A stretch of 64,000 bases of DNA from Crambe crambe (GCA_963924555.1 OZ004581.1:4526001-4590000), one strand, 5' to 3'; shown: positions 1-10,638, counted from the stretch's first letter. The notes: generated by a model from the sequence alone, not told the origin. Numbers and translations are program-made.

Positions 1-176
1 GCTACATTGCTGTTGCTGTAAAGTAAATAATAGACAAAACTTAAATAGCTAAACAAATTCTTCAACCAGAGACTGTGTATGTACCTACAAAAGAAATATC
101 AAATTAATAATCACTGCATGCATACTCTCAGTAAATACTGCCACTCAATTCTTTACATACACAAACTTATTCAACT

Positions 177-614
177 TCAAGCACTAATAAAAAAGGATAG
201 AAACACGTAATTTGCATTTGAATTTGAATTTGAATTTTCATTTTCATTTTCATTTTCATGTGAATTTGAATTTGAATTTGCATTTGCATCTGCACCCGAA
301 TTTGAAATTGTCGTACATGCAACATCAGAATCTGATGCAGAAGCAGAAGCAGAAGGACCTCGATCCTGTCCACAGCCCAGCAGTGAAGAAGAAACCGGAC
401 AAACATTAGTTGATAGAGAAACTGGAGTAACAGAACTTGTACTCGTACTTGAATTTGTAGAACTTTTAGGACTTGATACAATATGCGATGCTGAATTTAT
501 GTTTGAACAAAGATCTAGGCGACTTGGAAGACAATTTTGACATGGTTTTCCTGCCTTTACACAGACACAACCTTTACAGCGACTAGATCTATTACATTTA
601 CAACAAATCACCAT
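177..614 (-). CDS. Cys-rich CXC-type protein, short reading frame
   Basis: A 145-residue open frame begins with a dense cysteine cluster in residues 4-36. Cysteines recur in C-x-C and C-x2-C spacing, including CKGCVCVKAG and CQNCLPSRLDLC. This resembles the CXC/tesmin-like zinc-binding clusters found in some invertebrate transposon-associated proteins. The rest is Ser/Thr-rich, then Asn/Glu low complexity encoded by a hexanucleotide repeat. There is no recognisable catalytic domain. The frame ends soon after the repeat, so it may be an exon or a remnant. The Cys spacing is seen directly; metal binding is inferred, and the link to a mobile element is only a suspicion. Confidence 0.4.
   Translation of the reverse strand: MVICCKCNRSSRCKGCVCVKAGKPCQNCLPSRLDLCSNINSASHIVSSPKSSTNSSTSTSSVTPVSLSTNVCPVSSSLLGCGQDRGPSASASASDSDVACTTISNSGADANANSNSNSHENENENENSNSNSNANYVFLSFFISA
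209..300. repeat. GAATTT/CATTTT hexanucleotide repeat
   Basis: Hexamers of the form gaattt, then cattttt-like units, then gaattt again run for about 90 bases. They encode the Asn-Ser and Glu-Asn low-complexity tail of the overlapping minus-strand frame. Confidence 0.8.
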
Positions 615-743
615 AATTGTATTTTCCTCACACTCGAATTTAATTAATAATCAAACCATTATAACATTTATGCACACTTTTATAGGGTATAATATCACCC
701 TAGTTGTGATACTACTATTCTCTATCAAATAGTTATTAACCGC

Positions 744-851
744 GCGCGTGCGGTTTGTAGTGAATTATAAGCACTCGCGGTTTGTAGTGAATTATAAGCA
801 CTCGCGGTTTGTAGTGAATTATAAGCACTCGCGGTTTGTAGTGAATTATAA
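744..851. repeat. 27-bp tandem repeat, about four copies
   Basis: The unit gcactcgcggtttgtagtga plus attataa starts at 771, 798 and 825. A diverged partial copy lies before 771. The copies are identical over most of their length, so expansion is recent. No coding or promoter role is visible. Confidence 0.9.
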
Positions 852-1290
852 GCTGACTCTCAGGTCATGACTCATTGAAATTTTAAATATATATATATAT
901 ATATCTAGGTCTACACTCCAAAATGCCCCAGGCGTACATATGTACGTGTCGTACAATAGTAGCACCCCTGCGCGTGCATTTATGCGCATGCTCCAGTTGC
1001 AATTGCTTGATTGATTTCTACATCGCTTTGTATATATAGCATGGTGGATAGTAGGGCTAGGCTTAGCCTCGTACCCAGGCCTTATTAAAATAAGGGCCTG
1101 GTATCCACTGTTTGCGCGTGCATGACCCCAGCATCTATGAATATCATTATAGTGTGCGGATGACGCCGTAGAGTGGGAGGTGCTAATTAGATGACTCGAT
1201 CTTTGCCGCAGGAACAAGACTCAGTAGCCAAGTTCTCCTTGGAAGCAGACTTTAAAGAGGTGATTATGGAGGCCTTCACATACTTCTTTC

Positions 1291-1701
1291 TCAATCCTCT
1301 GACCTGATCATCCATCTGGAGCAAGAACTGCGCTTCTCTTCCCAGCTAGCTACCACCTCTTTTTTCTTATTAAAGAATCTCGCGCGGCCAGACCTTTCCG
1401 AGACAAATGGAAGTTCTGGTGGTCCACTACAAACGGCAGAACTTAGCTCTTCCCAAAACCAGTCGGCAGACATAAAAATACTTCGTAGACAGACCTGATG
1501 GGCCAAGCTCTGTTCCTCCACATAAGGCAAGCCCAACGTCTCCAAGCCTTGGAAAGCGACGGCGTCAGAGAAACAAGTATCATTGCCGCTGGTAGCCACA
1601 TTGGTGGCGTAGCTGAAGCTTAGTCTGGCGTCGCCAGCCCAGCTTTTCTTCTTTTTTGGGGGGGACGGGGAAGAAAAGTGGTCTGGTAGCTCTAGCATCA
1701 A
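1291..1701 (-). CDS. Unidentified 136-residue frame inside the TIR element
   Basis: A 136-residue minus-strand frame lies inside the 1064-2314 element. It has a basic PPKKKKS stretch near the start and no motif I recognise. Its first part overlaps the internal inverted repeat. It could be a captured gene fragment or chance. There is no evidence of expression. Confidence 0.2.
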   Translation of the reverse strand: MMLELPDHFSSPSPPKKKKSWAGDARLSFSYATNVATSGNDTCFSDAVAFQGLETLGLPYVEEQSLAHQVCLRSIFMSADWFWEELSSAVCSGPPELPFVSERSGRARFFNKKKEVVASWEEKRSSCSRWMIRSED

Positions 1702-1842
1702 CTACTTGTGTCGCCCGCGCGCGCAGCTATAGCTGCGTCCCAATCAGATTGCTCTATTCAGTCACGTGAAGTAGTATTAATGTTGGCGAGACACACCCAC
1801 TATTTATTCCAGGTTGGCAGAGCTAGAGCTATGGAGAAGTAA

Positions 1843-2001
1843 CCAAGAGCTGTGTTTAAACAGCTAGGAATACCTGGCCTGAAGCCTGAACGGTTGGAAG
1901 TTGTATCAGCGATTTTCAAGGGCGATGTGTTCGCAATTCTACCTACTGGCTTCGGAAAATTATTCAACACGCATGTATATTGCAATTTAAATTATTTTTG
2001 A
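1843..2001 (+). pseudogene. RecQ-like helicase N-terminal fragment
   Basis: Fifty-two codons without an initiator Met read LGIPGLKPERLEVV and then GDVFAILPTGFGK. This matches the start of a RecQ-family SF2 helicase: the Q-motif region followed by Walker A of the type LPTGxGK. The frame starts after a stop at 1840-1842 and stops at 1999-2001, so only the first ATP-binding motif is present. It sits between the internal inverted repeats of the TIR element. It is either transduced host sequence or the remnant of a helicase-encoding transposon. Confidence 0.65.
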
Positions 2002-4060
2002 GAGAGCGCGCGGGCGTCACAAGTAGTTAATGCTAGAGCTCCCAGACCACTTTTCTTCCCCGTCCCCCCCCCAAAAAAGAAGAATAGCTGGGCTGGCGAC
2101 GCCAGACTAGCTGAAGCTGGAGAAGCACCCTGGCCCTGTTGTAACTAGCCGTCATAGAAACAAGGCCCCGCCCAATATATTGTGACATGTTACGTATCCT
2201 AAAATTTCCAAAAGTGCACAAATTCACGGAAAACCGTGAAAAACCAGCACATGCGCAAACAGTAGATACCAGGCCCTTATTTTAAATTTAATAAGGCGCC
2301 TGGGTACGAGGCTAGGCTAGGCTTATCTAAGTGGATTGTAGGCACTAGACATATCCAAGTGCTTTGTGGTAAGTACTTAGCTTTCTATGCATGCAGCCGC
2401 CTGCCACTTAGCTACATAACACAACAGCAAAGCAAGCTCAACATTTCTACAGCCTTTTGGGCAGCAGGCACAAGAGGCTTATCTAAGCGGCTTGTAGGCA
2501 CTAGGCTTATCTAAGTGCTTTGAGGTAAGCATGTATGCAGCTGCCTGCCACCACTTACATGACTCTTAGCAATATCAAGCACTGAAGCCTATCAGCTACT
2601 TTAATTGCTCACTGTCAAATGCTGCACATTGCTATAGATACTCAACAGCAAATGAAAATCGTTGAAGAATACTTGCTTGCTCGCTCGCTGTCAACTGAAT
2701 GTTGAACATTCCCCTAGTTATTATTGCAGCGAGCGAGCTGACTCTCAGGTCATGACTCATTGTAATTTTAAATATATATATATCTAGGTCTACACTCCAA
2801 AATGCCCCAGGCGTATGTACTTACGTGTCCCGAAATAGTAGCGCTGTGCGTGTGCATAATGCACATGCTCCAATTAATCAAGCTACATGTTACAGCCTTT
2901 TGTCAGCGCTAGGCTTATCTAAGATTGTAGGCGCTTGTTATCTAAGTGCTTGTGGTAAGTATTTACAGCTTTCTATGTATGGAGCTTCCTGGTTGGAACC
3001 ACAACTTACATGACTCTTATCTCTGACTTATCAAGCTTGCAAGTATTGGAGCCTATCAGCTGCTCACAGTCACTTGCTCACTGTCAAATGCTGCACATTA
3101 CTATAGTAGTAGTTGTAGAGGCTCTAGCCTGGCTTGGCTTATTTAATTACATATAAACTCAACAGCAAATCTTCTGAAACAGTTATAGCACTAACTTGCT
3201 TGCTTGCTCACTGTCAAAATTAGCTAATGTATCAAAGTGAATTGTAGGCACTTGGCTAAGTGCTTGTGGTAAGTATTCACAGCTTTTGATGTGTGGAGTT
3301 TTCTGGTTGGAACCACCACTTACATGACTCTTGTCTCTGACACAATATCAAACACTGAAGCCTATCATGCTCACTTGCTCACTGTCTAAAGCTAAAGTAG
3401 TAGTTGTAGCTTATCTAATACATATGAACTAAACAAAATCTTCTAAAGAGTTGTAGCACTAAAGAATACTTGCTTGCTCGCTCCCTGTCAACTGAATGTT
3501 GAACATTGCCCTAGTATATATCTAGGTCTACACTCCAAAATGCCTCTGGCGTACCTACGTACCTGCATACGTACCTGTCGTGCAATAGTAGCGCCCTGCG
3601 TGTGCATTTATGCGCATGCTCGCATGTTCCAGTTGTAATTGCTTGATTGATTTCTACATCGCTTTGTTTATAGCACGGTGGGTAGTAGGGCTAGGCTTAT
3701 CTAAGTGGATTGTAGACTTTGTGGTAAGTACTTAGCTTTCTATGCATGCAGCTGCCTGCCACTTACATAACTAAACAGCAAAGCACAAATGAACTATCAA
3801 CTCAACATTTCTACAGCCTTTTGGGCAATAGGCTCAAGGCTTATCTAAGCACTAGGTGCTTTGAGGTAAGCCATACAGTTTTCTATGTATGCAGCTGCCT
3901 GCCACTTGCATATAAAACTCACATCAAATCTTCTAAGGAATTGAAAGCACAAATGAGTAGCTATCAGCAAGCCTATAGGCCTATAGGAATACTTGCTCGC
4001 TCGCTTGCTGCGACTCAAATGTTGTACATTGCCCTAGTAATTATGTTTTGCGGGCCCTAC

Positions 4061-5002
4061 CTACCCAAATTTGAAATGAAAATGATAGTTTAAGGTCAAA
4101 GGTCAACCCGAATTCTTATTATTGCTTACCTGCCACCCACATGCAAACCTGTAAAAATGGCAAGTATAGCTTGGTTGAGTGTTACGGCTAAGAGAGGAGT
4201 CCAGATTGTTGTACCTTCTAAAGTAGTTAAATGTATACTTTTGGTGAGCTTCTAGAGAAAGCAGCACCTCGGCTACAAAGTTGTACAATCTGTCAAATGA
4301 AGATGGCTAACAATGACCAGTTTTCCAACTCACAAGAAGTGAGTATAGTCTCCAGTATCACTTTGTGAGCAGTTTGGCTGCAAATATGTTTGTTTATGCT
4401 TATCTTGCAAGAAGCTACCAGGGAAACAGTCAGCATCCAGGCCGAATTGATATTCTAATGTCTAGCAACACTTCCTCCTTCCATTGGGGATACATCTGAA
4501 GAAGGCAGAATTTTAAGGAGTGATTTTGCTATTTATATAATAGGGTTCTTGATATTGCAATCTGGGATGGACTCCAGATGTGGTTGAGAGTACTGGTGAG
4601 AAGTTTGTTAAAGCACATTGAGCCATGATTCAGCACAAGCAGGTGGAAGAACTTTCGTGCAGATGTTGAAGGGTTACTTGAAGCCATGAAACTTACATGA
4701 TAGCCCATTCTGAAAGCATGACACAAGTGCACAATAGCATGCTATAAGTGTATTCAGTATTACAGTGCAACTTTGGTCTCCTTTCCTAATGTGTGCTTCT
4801 ATTGTGGTATGTCCCAGGAGTCCTTAGTTGAAGATGAAGGTATCATTGAACTCCGAAAGCAATTTGCTTTTTATGTCGTTCCAGTGGAAAACTACCTGCC
4901 ACGAGGCAAGCAAACAATATGGCTAAAAGACCAAAGAACTGAATTTTGTGTTCTTTTGTTTTCCTATACTTTCATGCACTTAAAAAAAAAAGAAGAAATA
5001 CG
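4061..5002. other. No clear gene; one possible small exon
   Basis: No convincing coding region is seen. An ATG at 4297 opens a 14-codon frame ending in a good donor (caagaa/gtgagt at 4338), which could be a first exon on the plus strand, but no matching downstream exon was found. The 4773-5021 open frame has no recognisable domain and runs into the outer left terminus of the large transposon. Confidence 0.3.
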
Positions 5003-5210
5003 TAAGGCCACTATTTGTTGATCATAAGTTTCTCATCAGATGGTTTGCTCAGACTGATGCGGGTGGGCGGCATAGTATAAGCCATTATGTCATTATTTTG
5101 ATAGCATTTTCTTGGAAAAACCACAGGAGTTGATACAGTCAGAAGTGATGCGGTATAGAAATTCAATTATAATGGCCAAATCCTGTAGGTAGAGTAAACT
5201 AATGCGGGTG

Positions 5211-5256
5211 TATGGCAAGCCGTTTGTAACAAAAATAAAATTATAGGATACCCCGG
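5211..5256. repeat. Left inner terminal inverted repeat
   Basis: Forty-six bases starting tatggcaagccgtttgtaac are perfectly complementary to 13665-13710. On the left, about 150 bp (roughly 5066-5210) separates this from the outer terminal block, while on the right they are adjacent. Near-identical ctgatgcgggtg and ctaatgcgggtg sit at the two edges of that extra segment, suggesting a later insertion or duplication. Confidence 0.9.
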
Positions 5257-5392
5257 AGTAAGCACACTTACTCCGGGGTATATCATTTACCCCGGGATAT
5301 CGTAAGTCGGGGTAGATTAACCCGTGATAATTGCTACCCCGGGGTAATTATTTACCCACGTCCCTTACCCCGGGGTAGGGTCACCCCATGCC
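5251..5392. promoter_or_regulatory. Left subterminal palindrome array
   Basis: Variants of the palindrome TACCCCGGGGTA recur, with perfect copies at 5335-5346 and 5366-5377 and degenerate ones at 5251, 5271, 5290 and 5318. The mirror-image end has the same motif. Clustered subterminal motifs are commonly transposase binding sites; that role is inferred. They lie upstream of the HECT-gene start and could also affect its promoter. Confidence 0.6.
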
Positions 5393-5535
5393 AGGGTAAA
5401 GTTACTGGGCATGCGCACGTAGAATTTCTCATGTGAGCTAGCTATCTGACACGTGGTACTGTTACTAGCGAAGGCTTGCTGTGCAAAGTAGCCAAGGTTA
5501 GTATCTTATACTCGTACAAAAAGTCTTGTTAATGA

Positions 5536-8500
5536 GTGGAAAATAGATTTATCTTATTCAGGTTCATGATGGAAAAAAAAGTTTTAGTTTGTATAGGCGA
5601 GAGCAAGAGGAAGGTGATATTTAAGAGTGAAAATGGTAAGGAGGATCTGAAATCGTTAAGAGTTGCGGTGGGGGAGGTGTTTGCTGACCTCTTAAAGAGT
5701 GCCAGTGTTAGCGAGTTGATTTTTCAAGTCAAAGATGAAGAGTGGGGTGGTGAATTTGTTGACAAGATTGAAGGTGCTATCCCAGATAAATTCATTGTAA
5801 AAGCAGTGAAGCTAGGAACTCCTGAAGAGAAGGTATAACGATTCAAGTGTAGTGTTCATTCCAGCATGCTATTCATTCTAGCTACTGATATTTCTTTAGA
5901 CCAAATCTCCGGCTGCCAATCTATTGAATATAACTCGAAAATTAGCCAAACCTAACGAAGCTGAAGCTAAAGCTTTAAGTACTATGTTTCCATCTTCAAC
6001 TCCTGGACCTAAGAAACGTCCACGATCTTTTGATCCTACAAGTGAATGTTGTGTTAGCTCTGCACAAAAAAAGAAGAAAGCTGCCATCTCTCAAGGGCGG
6101 CCTACTAATATACAAGTTGTTTTGCTCCAACGATTCACTCCCAATTTGCCTAGAGGGAAGCACAGATCATTATTAAAAAACAAGGGAAGAATTCTGACTC
6201 TGCAGTTCAGACGTTCAATGTCTGTGCTTGATGTTAAGAATACACTCAGGCAAAGTTTCAGCAATATTGAAGATTTTGATACGTGGTCGGTTTTGGAATG
6301 CATGGACAATAATCTTTCAATCTCAAAGAAGCAAGATCTCGATGGGGAAGATGTCATTAACCATAAAGGGGCACTTTATTTGATGCAAACTCAAAAAAAG
6401 GTATTGTTGATACATAACAGTGTACAACCTGTACTCAGAAGAGAAAAAGGGATTAATAACTTGAGGGCTGTTACAGTATCTAGTTAAACAAGTGAGAGTA
6501 AAAACATTTCTTCTAAATGAAAGAGTGATGTAGGCTTGAGTACATGACTATAAAAAGTACGGAAACAAGGTGCTGGCTATGTACTTCATAAACTCTACAG
6601 AATTGACAAACCCTACAATTGACATAAACCCTACATCGCTGCTGCCATATTATCCTTTTGGCTACACCTTGCAGCGATGTAGGGTTTATGTCAATTGTAG
6701 GGTTTGTCAATTCTGTAGAGCTTATGAAGTACATAGCCAGCACCTTGTTTCCGTACTTTTTATAGTCATGTACTCAAGCCTACATCACTCTTTCATTTAG
6801 AAGAAATGTTTTTACTCTCACTTGTTTGCATACTTTTTTCAAGGGACGTGGCTAAGGATGTCAAGAACGACCCTTTACCAAATAAGCTTACCACGCCCAC
6901 CGCAACTCAGCAAGACAGTTTTTTCTCAGTGTATATTGCTGTCTACGAAGCGTTCTAGCATTCTAATGTTGTCTACGTAGCATCTACGAAGTGTATAAAC
7001 TAACTGTGCTGTCTACGAAGCATTCGAGAATTTGAGTCGTCCACGAAGGCACTCGAACAGCAATTGACAGTTAGGACTTGAGCTTTACTTCAACGAAGTG
7101 GCTATTCGTCCGGCAGCCGGATACTATTTTCAGAGCTATTCGTCCGGCAGTCTAAATAGGCCAGCGAAGCTGGCCTATGTATTATAAAGGCTCCTGCAAG
7201 GGAGCGAGCGCAGCGAGCGTTAGGTGCATGGGACGTACTATTCACGCACTGTTGTGACTCTAGGGCTAGGGCTAGGGCTAGGCTCCTGCAAGGGAGCGAG
7301 CGCAGCGAGCGTTAGGTGCATGGGACGTACTATTCACGCACTGTTGTGACTCTAGGGCTAGGGCTAGGGCTAGGGCTAGGCCCAAAGGGCTCCCTAAGGC
7401 CACCAGAGAGTAACAAGTATAAATATCACTCTCGAACTGACTTTTGCAGCGTTGCCACTGTAGCGTATTGGTTAGTGCCGTGCGCTTTGGAACGTCCGAT
7501 CGTGGGTTCGATTCCCGGAATTGCTGCTTCTTTTTCTTCTTTCAGATTTTCAATCTTTGAAATTTTTCTAAGTGCCAGCACTGCCGGACGAATAGCTCTG
7601 AAAATAGTATCCGGCTGCCGGACGAATAGCCACAGCGTTACTTCAATTTGAACAATACCATTCCTCACCTGAGGTGTAGAGCTTCAAGATGGTACCAAGA
7701 TCGTAGATATAGGATGAAGCAGTCAGGAGTTATGGCTGTCAAGCATCCATGAAGGCACTCGGACGGCAATTGACAGCTAGGACTTGAGCTTTACTTCAAT
7801 TTGAACAAGACCATTCCTTAGATCAGGTGTAGAGCTTCAATATGGTACCAAGATCATAGATATAGGATGAAGCAGTCGGGAGTTATGGCTGTCAAGAAGA
7901 AGATTATTATATTATTATTAATGAGCGTGGGTGTTTTGCGTGTCAAGCCTACATAGAGAGTGCTACCACACTCTGATTATAAAGGTGTGAAGGAATTTTA
8001 TAGGTGTTGCACTTTGGGGCATTAGTATTTGCTTAAACTGTGAGACCAAAGGAGGATCCTTGAGGTGCTCGATGCTATATCAGCTATAAATTTTGTTAAC
8101 TGATGCATGAATCTCTTTATGCCTTGAATGTGAAATTATCAACTTTTGAATTTTTCATGCAGTGTATTGTTACAAGTAGTAGTGATGAGGATGCTGAGGA
8201 TTTGATAGATGTAAAGATCACTAGCAGGGTAACATTAAGCAGCTATGGAGTTAAGTTAGTTATATATTTTTTGTACTGATGCACACATCAGAGTAATCCT
8301 GTGATTATTGATGCTGATGCATCCAAGTCGTGCAGATCCTCCAAGTCTTGCTGATCCTCCAAGTCAGCCAGATCCTCTTTCACCTCCAAGTAGTGCAGAT
8401 CCTACTCCACTTATCCAGCAGTCTGACTTGAGTGCCTGGAGAGAGTTACGTAATCAACAAGATAGCGATTTTTCAGACACCCTAAGGATTGATCAAGAGA

Positions 8501-10638
8501 AGGTCAGTATGCAATGCTGCTTTGAAATTAAAATGTTCAATGAAAGAAAGTCGTCATTTTTGGGGGTGGAGATTATAAGTTGTGTACACCTGACTGGTAC
8601 TAACAGTCAAAGACCAATAGATTGACCCCTCTCAGCCCTTATCAAGGAATGCTTTTCATTACTATAGGCTTCAAGAGTAAAGAAAGAGAGAGAGAGGAAA
8701 GAGGTTTGTGGTATGAACATAGCAGTATCTTATCGGAACTTTAATACTTGATGGCCACTATTGCCTTTTTTCCTGATGCATGTGCTTCTAATACTGTGAT
8801 ACCCAGGTGGAATAATGCACATCTATTATTCTAATTAATGTGCGCTGCCATCAACACCTTACCATGTTGCTGTGTTAATAAGTACACAATGTACTAAGTA
8901 GTCATACATTGATTTTATAGAAGTTTCAGGCTCTCTGTACTCACCTGAGGGAGCAGTTTGAGGCAGAAGAGATTGGTGTCAGGATCCCTGTTGTCTTCCG
9001 TCTACCAGATTCATCCAGAATTGAACAGTCCTTCATTGGTACTAGACCAACCAAAGTAAATTTGAGTATACCAGCACTCTTCATTTGCAGGTACTCTACC
9101 AGTTTATATTTTTTTCACGTGATAAAGATGAACCTTTCAACATTTTTCAGAGTTGTCCTCGCCATTATGTAGACTGTTCTGAAAGTACAACTATATCTGA
9201 GGCTATGGTGGGAGGAGGTATACTAAATGTTGAAGATATAGGGGGACTGGTGGACCCTTTCATATGGCTTCAAGATGCAGCTGAGGTTAGTACATTGTCT
9301 AAACGAGGTTCCATTAGTCCCAAGCAGCATTTAGTTCCCCCATAACCTACAATACTTTTTTCGTTTTAAGCTAGGACTATTATTAATTTGTTTCATAGGA
9401 ACCTGAAGATAATACAGATCTTAAAGATCTTGAAATTTTGAAGAAGGGTAAGTAGTGTCTGTAGCAGAATAATGGTGTAGGTATATATCCAGGTTTTTTG
9501 TTTGTTGTTTTGACCTACTGAGCATTATGTTATTACCTTAATATTATAATTACAGCCGAGAATAGCAGAGTGGCTTTTATGGACTCCTTATCATTACGGC
9601 ATGGCTTTTCTCACATGATTAAACGCAACAGTGTCTATCAGGATGTAATCGACCTCTACGATCGAGATAGGGATTTAATTTTAACCGAGTATCCTTTCCG
9701 TATAAAGTTTGCAGGAGAGAAGGCCATTGATGTAGGAGGAGTCACTCGTGATATGTTCTCTGCATTTTTTGAAGAGGCATACCTGAAATTCTTTGATGGT
9801 GCATCCCTTCTTACTCCTACGGACTTTCCCAAACTTAAAGCACCACCATTATCAACTCTTGGTTTCATCATTTCTCATGCTTATCTAGTTGCTGGAATGT
9901 TGCCAATTAAAATAGCTTTTCCATCTCTGGCCAGTATGTTGCTTCCGAGTCCTGGAAGCCTTCCAGATGAAGTCTCAATACAATCATTCATAGACAGCCT
10001 TAGTTGCTTAGATGCTAAAATTTTCCGAGATACTTGGTCAGTAGTAAAGCAGGTGAACCTAGTTTCATAACAGATATGAAGACTGGTTTAACAACTATAT
10101 TGAGTCGATTTGGAGTGCGTCAGCTCCCTAACCCAGATTGTTTTTCTCAGCTTGTCTTGGGGGTTGCTTCCTATCATTTCATTAGAAAGCCTGCTTCAGT
10201 CATTTCTGAAATTCATGCAGGTATACCACAGCAGCATTTATCATACTGGAACTCGGTGAATGTGGGGGAATTGTTTAGCATATATAATGCTTTGCAAGTT
10301 TCTTCTCCTAAAGTCCTTGCGATGATTGGTGATGGTATTGAGACTACAGATCATAACCAAGAAAGGGTGTTGACATATTTGCAGCAGTTTATTGGGATAT
10401 GAGGGAAGATGAACTTCGTTCTTTTTTACGGTTTGTGACTGGAAGCTCTGTGTGCTCAGCCAAATCCATAACCATCATATTCAATAATCTTCAAGGGCTT
10501 GCTCGTAGACCTATTGGGCATACTTCTAGTAATACTCTGGAGCTCCCATCCTCCTACTTATCTCATCTTGAGTTCATCACTGAATTCCAAGCAGTTCTCG
10601 CTGATGAAGAATATTCATGGAAGATGGATGCAATATAG
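5536..10638 (+). CDS. UBX/HECT E3 ubiquitin-ligase-like gene of the transposon
   Basis: Exons read as 5536-5832 (ATG at 5569 also possible), 5900-6400, 8163-8228, about 8368-8502, 8921-9055, 9091-9285, 9399-9447 and 9556-10638. The first exon looks ubiquitin-like. The second holds the FRRSMSVLDVKN region typical of multicopy G2E3-like HECT proteins. The 8921-9285 exons are UBX-like (RLPDSSRIEQSF). The last exon is a HECT domain (IDVGGVTRDMFSAFFEEAY; SRFGVRQLP; LRFVTGSSV). At the catalytic cysteine of the HTC motif this copy has Ser (GHTSSNTLELP). The frame breaks near 10034-10070 and near 10398, each consistent with one missing base. Exon 4 entry is ambiguous: the acceptor at 8291 leads to an early stop, while one at 8367 keeps the frame. 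AATAAA lies at 10888. In known family members HECT carries ubiquitin as a thioester; this copy probably cannot. Confidence 0.8.
6486..6827. mobile_element. Foldback element with 156-bp arms in the HECT-gene intron
   Basis: Bases 6486-6641 are almost perfectly complementary to 6672-6827 around a 30-base centre. The ends read aaacaagtgaga. The palindrome at 32619-33067 shares the acaagtga end and the adjoining tttgcat flank, so both probably belong to one family. It lies between HECT exons 2 and 3 and explains the mirrored short open frames here. Confidence 0.9.
7190..7381. repeat. Tandem duplicate ending in a GGGCTA hexamer array
   Basis: A unit of about 92 bp, ctcctgcaagggagcgagcg and onward, occurs twice in a row. 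Each copy ends in agggct repeats, three or four and then five units. The hexamer is a variant of the animal telomere repeat TTAGGG. It lies inside the 544-bp element. Confidence 0.85.
7447..7535 (+). repeat. tRNA-derived (SINE-like) segment with A and B boxes
   Basis: An A-box-like tagcgtattggttagtgcc lies at 7461-7479, followed about 25 bases later by a perfect B box ggttcgattcc at 7505-7515. The flanks do not pair as an acceptor stem, so this is not a functional tRNA gene. It looks like the head of a tRNA-derived SINE captured inside the 544-bp element. Confidence 0.55.

Larger units (their letters stand above)
1064..2314. mobile_element. 1.25-kb DNA element with TIRs and 9-bp target duplication
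   Basis: The left end tagcctcgtacccaggc at 1064 is the inverted complement of the right end at 2314. Imperfect complementarity continues for about 55 bp on each side, through aataagggcctggtat. The bases ggctaggct flank both ends (1055-1063 and 2315-2323). Removing the element restores the dispersed-repeat sequence seen intact near 3690, which supports the boundaries. A 9-bp duplication is typical of Mutator-like elements; that assignment is inference. A second inverted repeat lies inside (1612-1710 against 2025-2130), between which sits a helicase fragment. No transposase is visible, so it is non-autonomous. Confidence 0.75.
852..4060. repeat. Mosaic of one dispersed repeat family
   Basis: This stretch is built from diverged copies of two linked motifs. 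One runs from ctgactctcaggtcatgact to tctacactccaaaatgcccc and is seen near 852, 2738 and, in part, 3512. The other runs from ggcttatctaagtg through ggtaagtact to a cagctgcctgccact block and is seen near 2320, 2480, 2890, 3230, 3700 and 3840. A further diverged copy lies near 49555-49760. Apart from the element at 1064-2314, I see no gene here. Short open frames at 2825-3013 and 3746-4093 are by-products of the repeats. Confidence 0.75.
7094..7637. mobile_element. 544-bp TIR element with 9-bp target duplication
   Basis: The ends are inverted over about 57 bp with three mismatches, including tggctattcgtccggcagcc. ttacttcaa flanks both sides (7085-7093 and 7638-7646), and the uninterrupted unit at 7743-7896 shows the empty site. 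Inside are a tandem duplication with a telomere-like hexamer and a tRNA-like Pol III promoter. It is too short to encode a transposase. Confidence 0.85.
7039..7896. repeat. Tandem duplication of a 154-bp unit, first copy interrupted
   Basis: The unit running from catgaaggcactcg through ggacttgagctttacttcaa to gagttatggctgtcaag occurs at about 7039-7093 plus 7647-7742, and again uninterrupted at 7743-7896. The first copy is split by the element at 7094-7637. It is intronic relative to the HECT gene, with no coding content. Confidence 0.8.

Noticed and set aside
744-851. CRISPR-like array of 27-bp repeats
   Set aside because: The units are directly adjacent with no spacers, in a eukaryotic genome.
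6513-6800. Two mirrored 76-codon frames starting MLAMYFI
   Set aside because: They are the two arms of the same palindrome; neither has independent support.
7447-7535. Functional tRNA gene
   Set aside because: A and B boxes are good, but the acceptor and anticodon arms do not pair; kept only as a tRNA-derived repeat.
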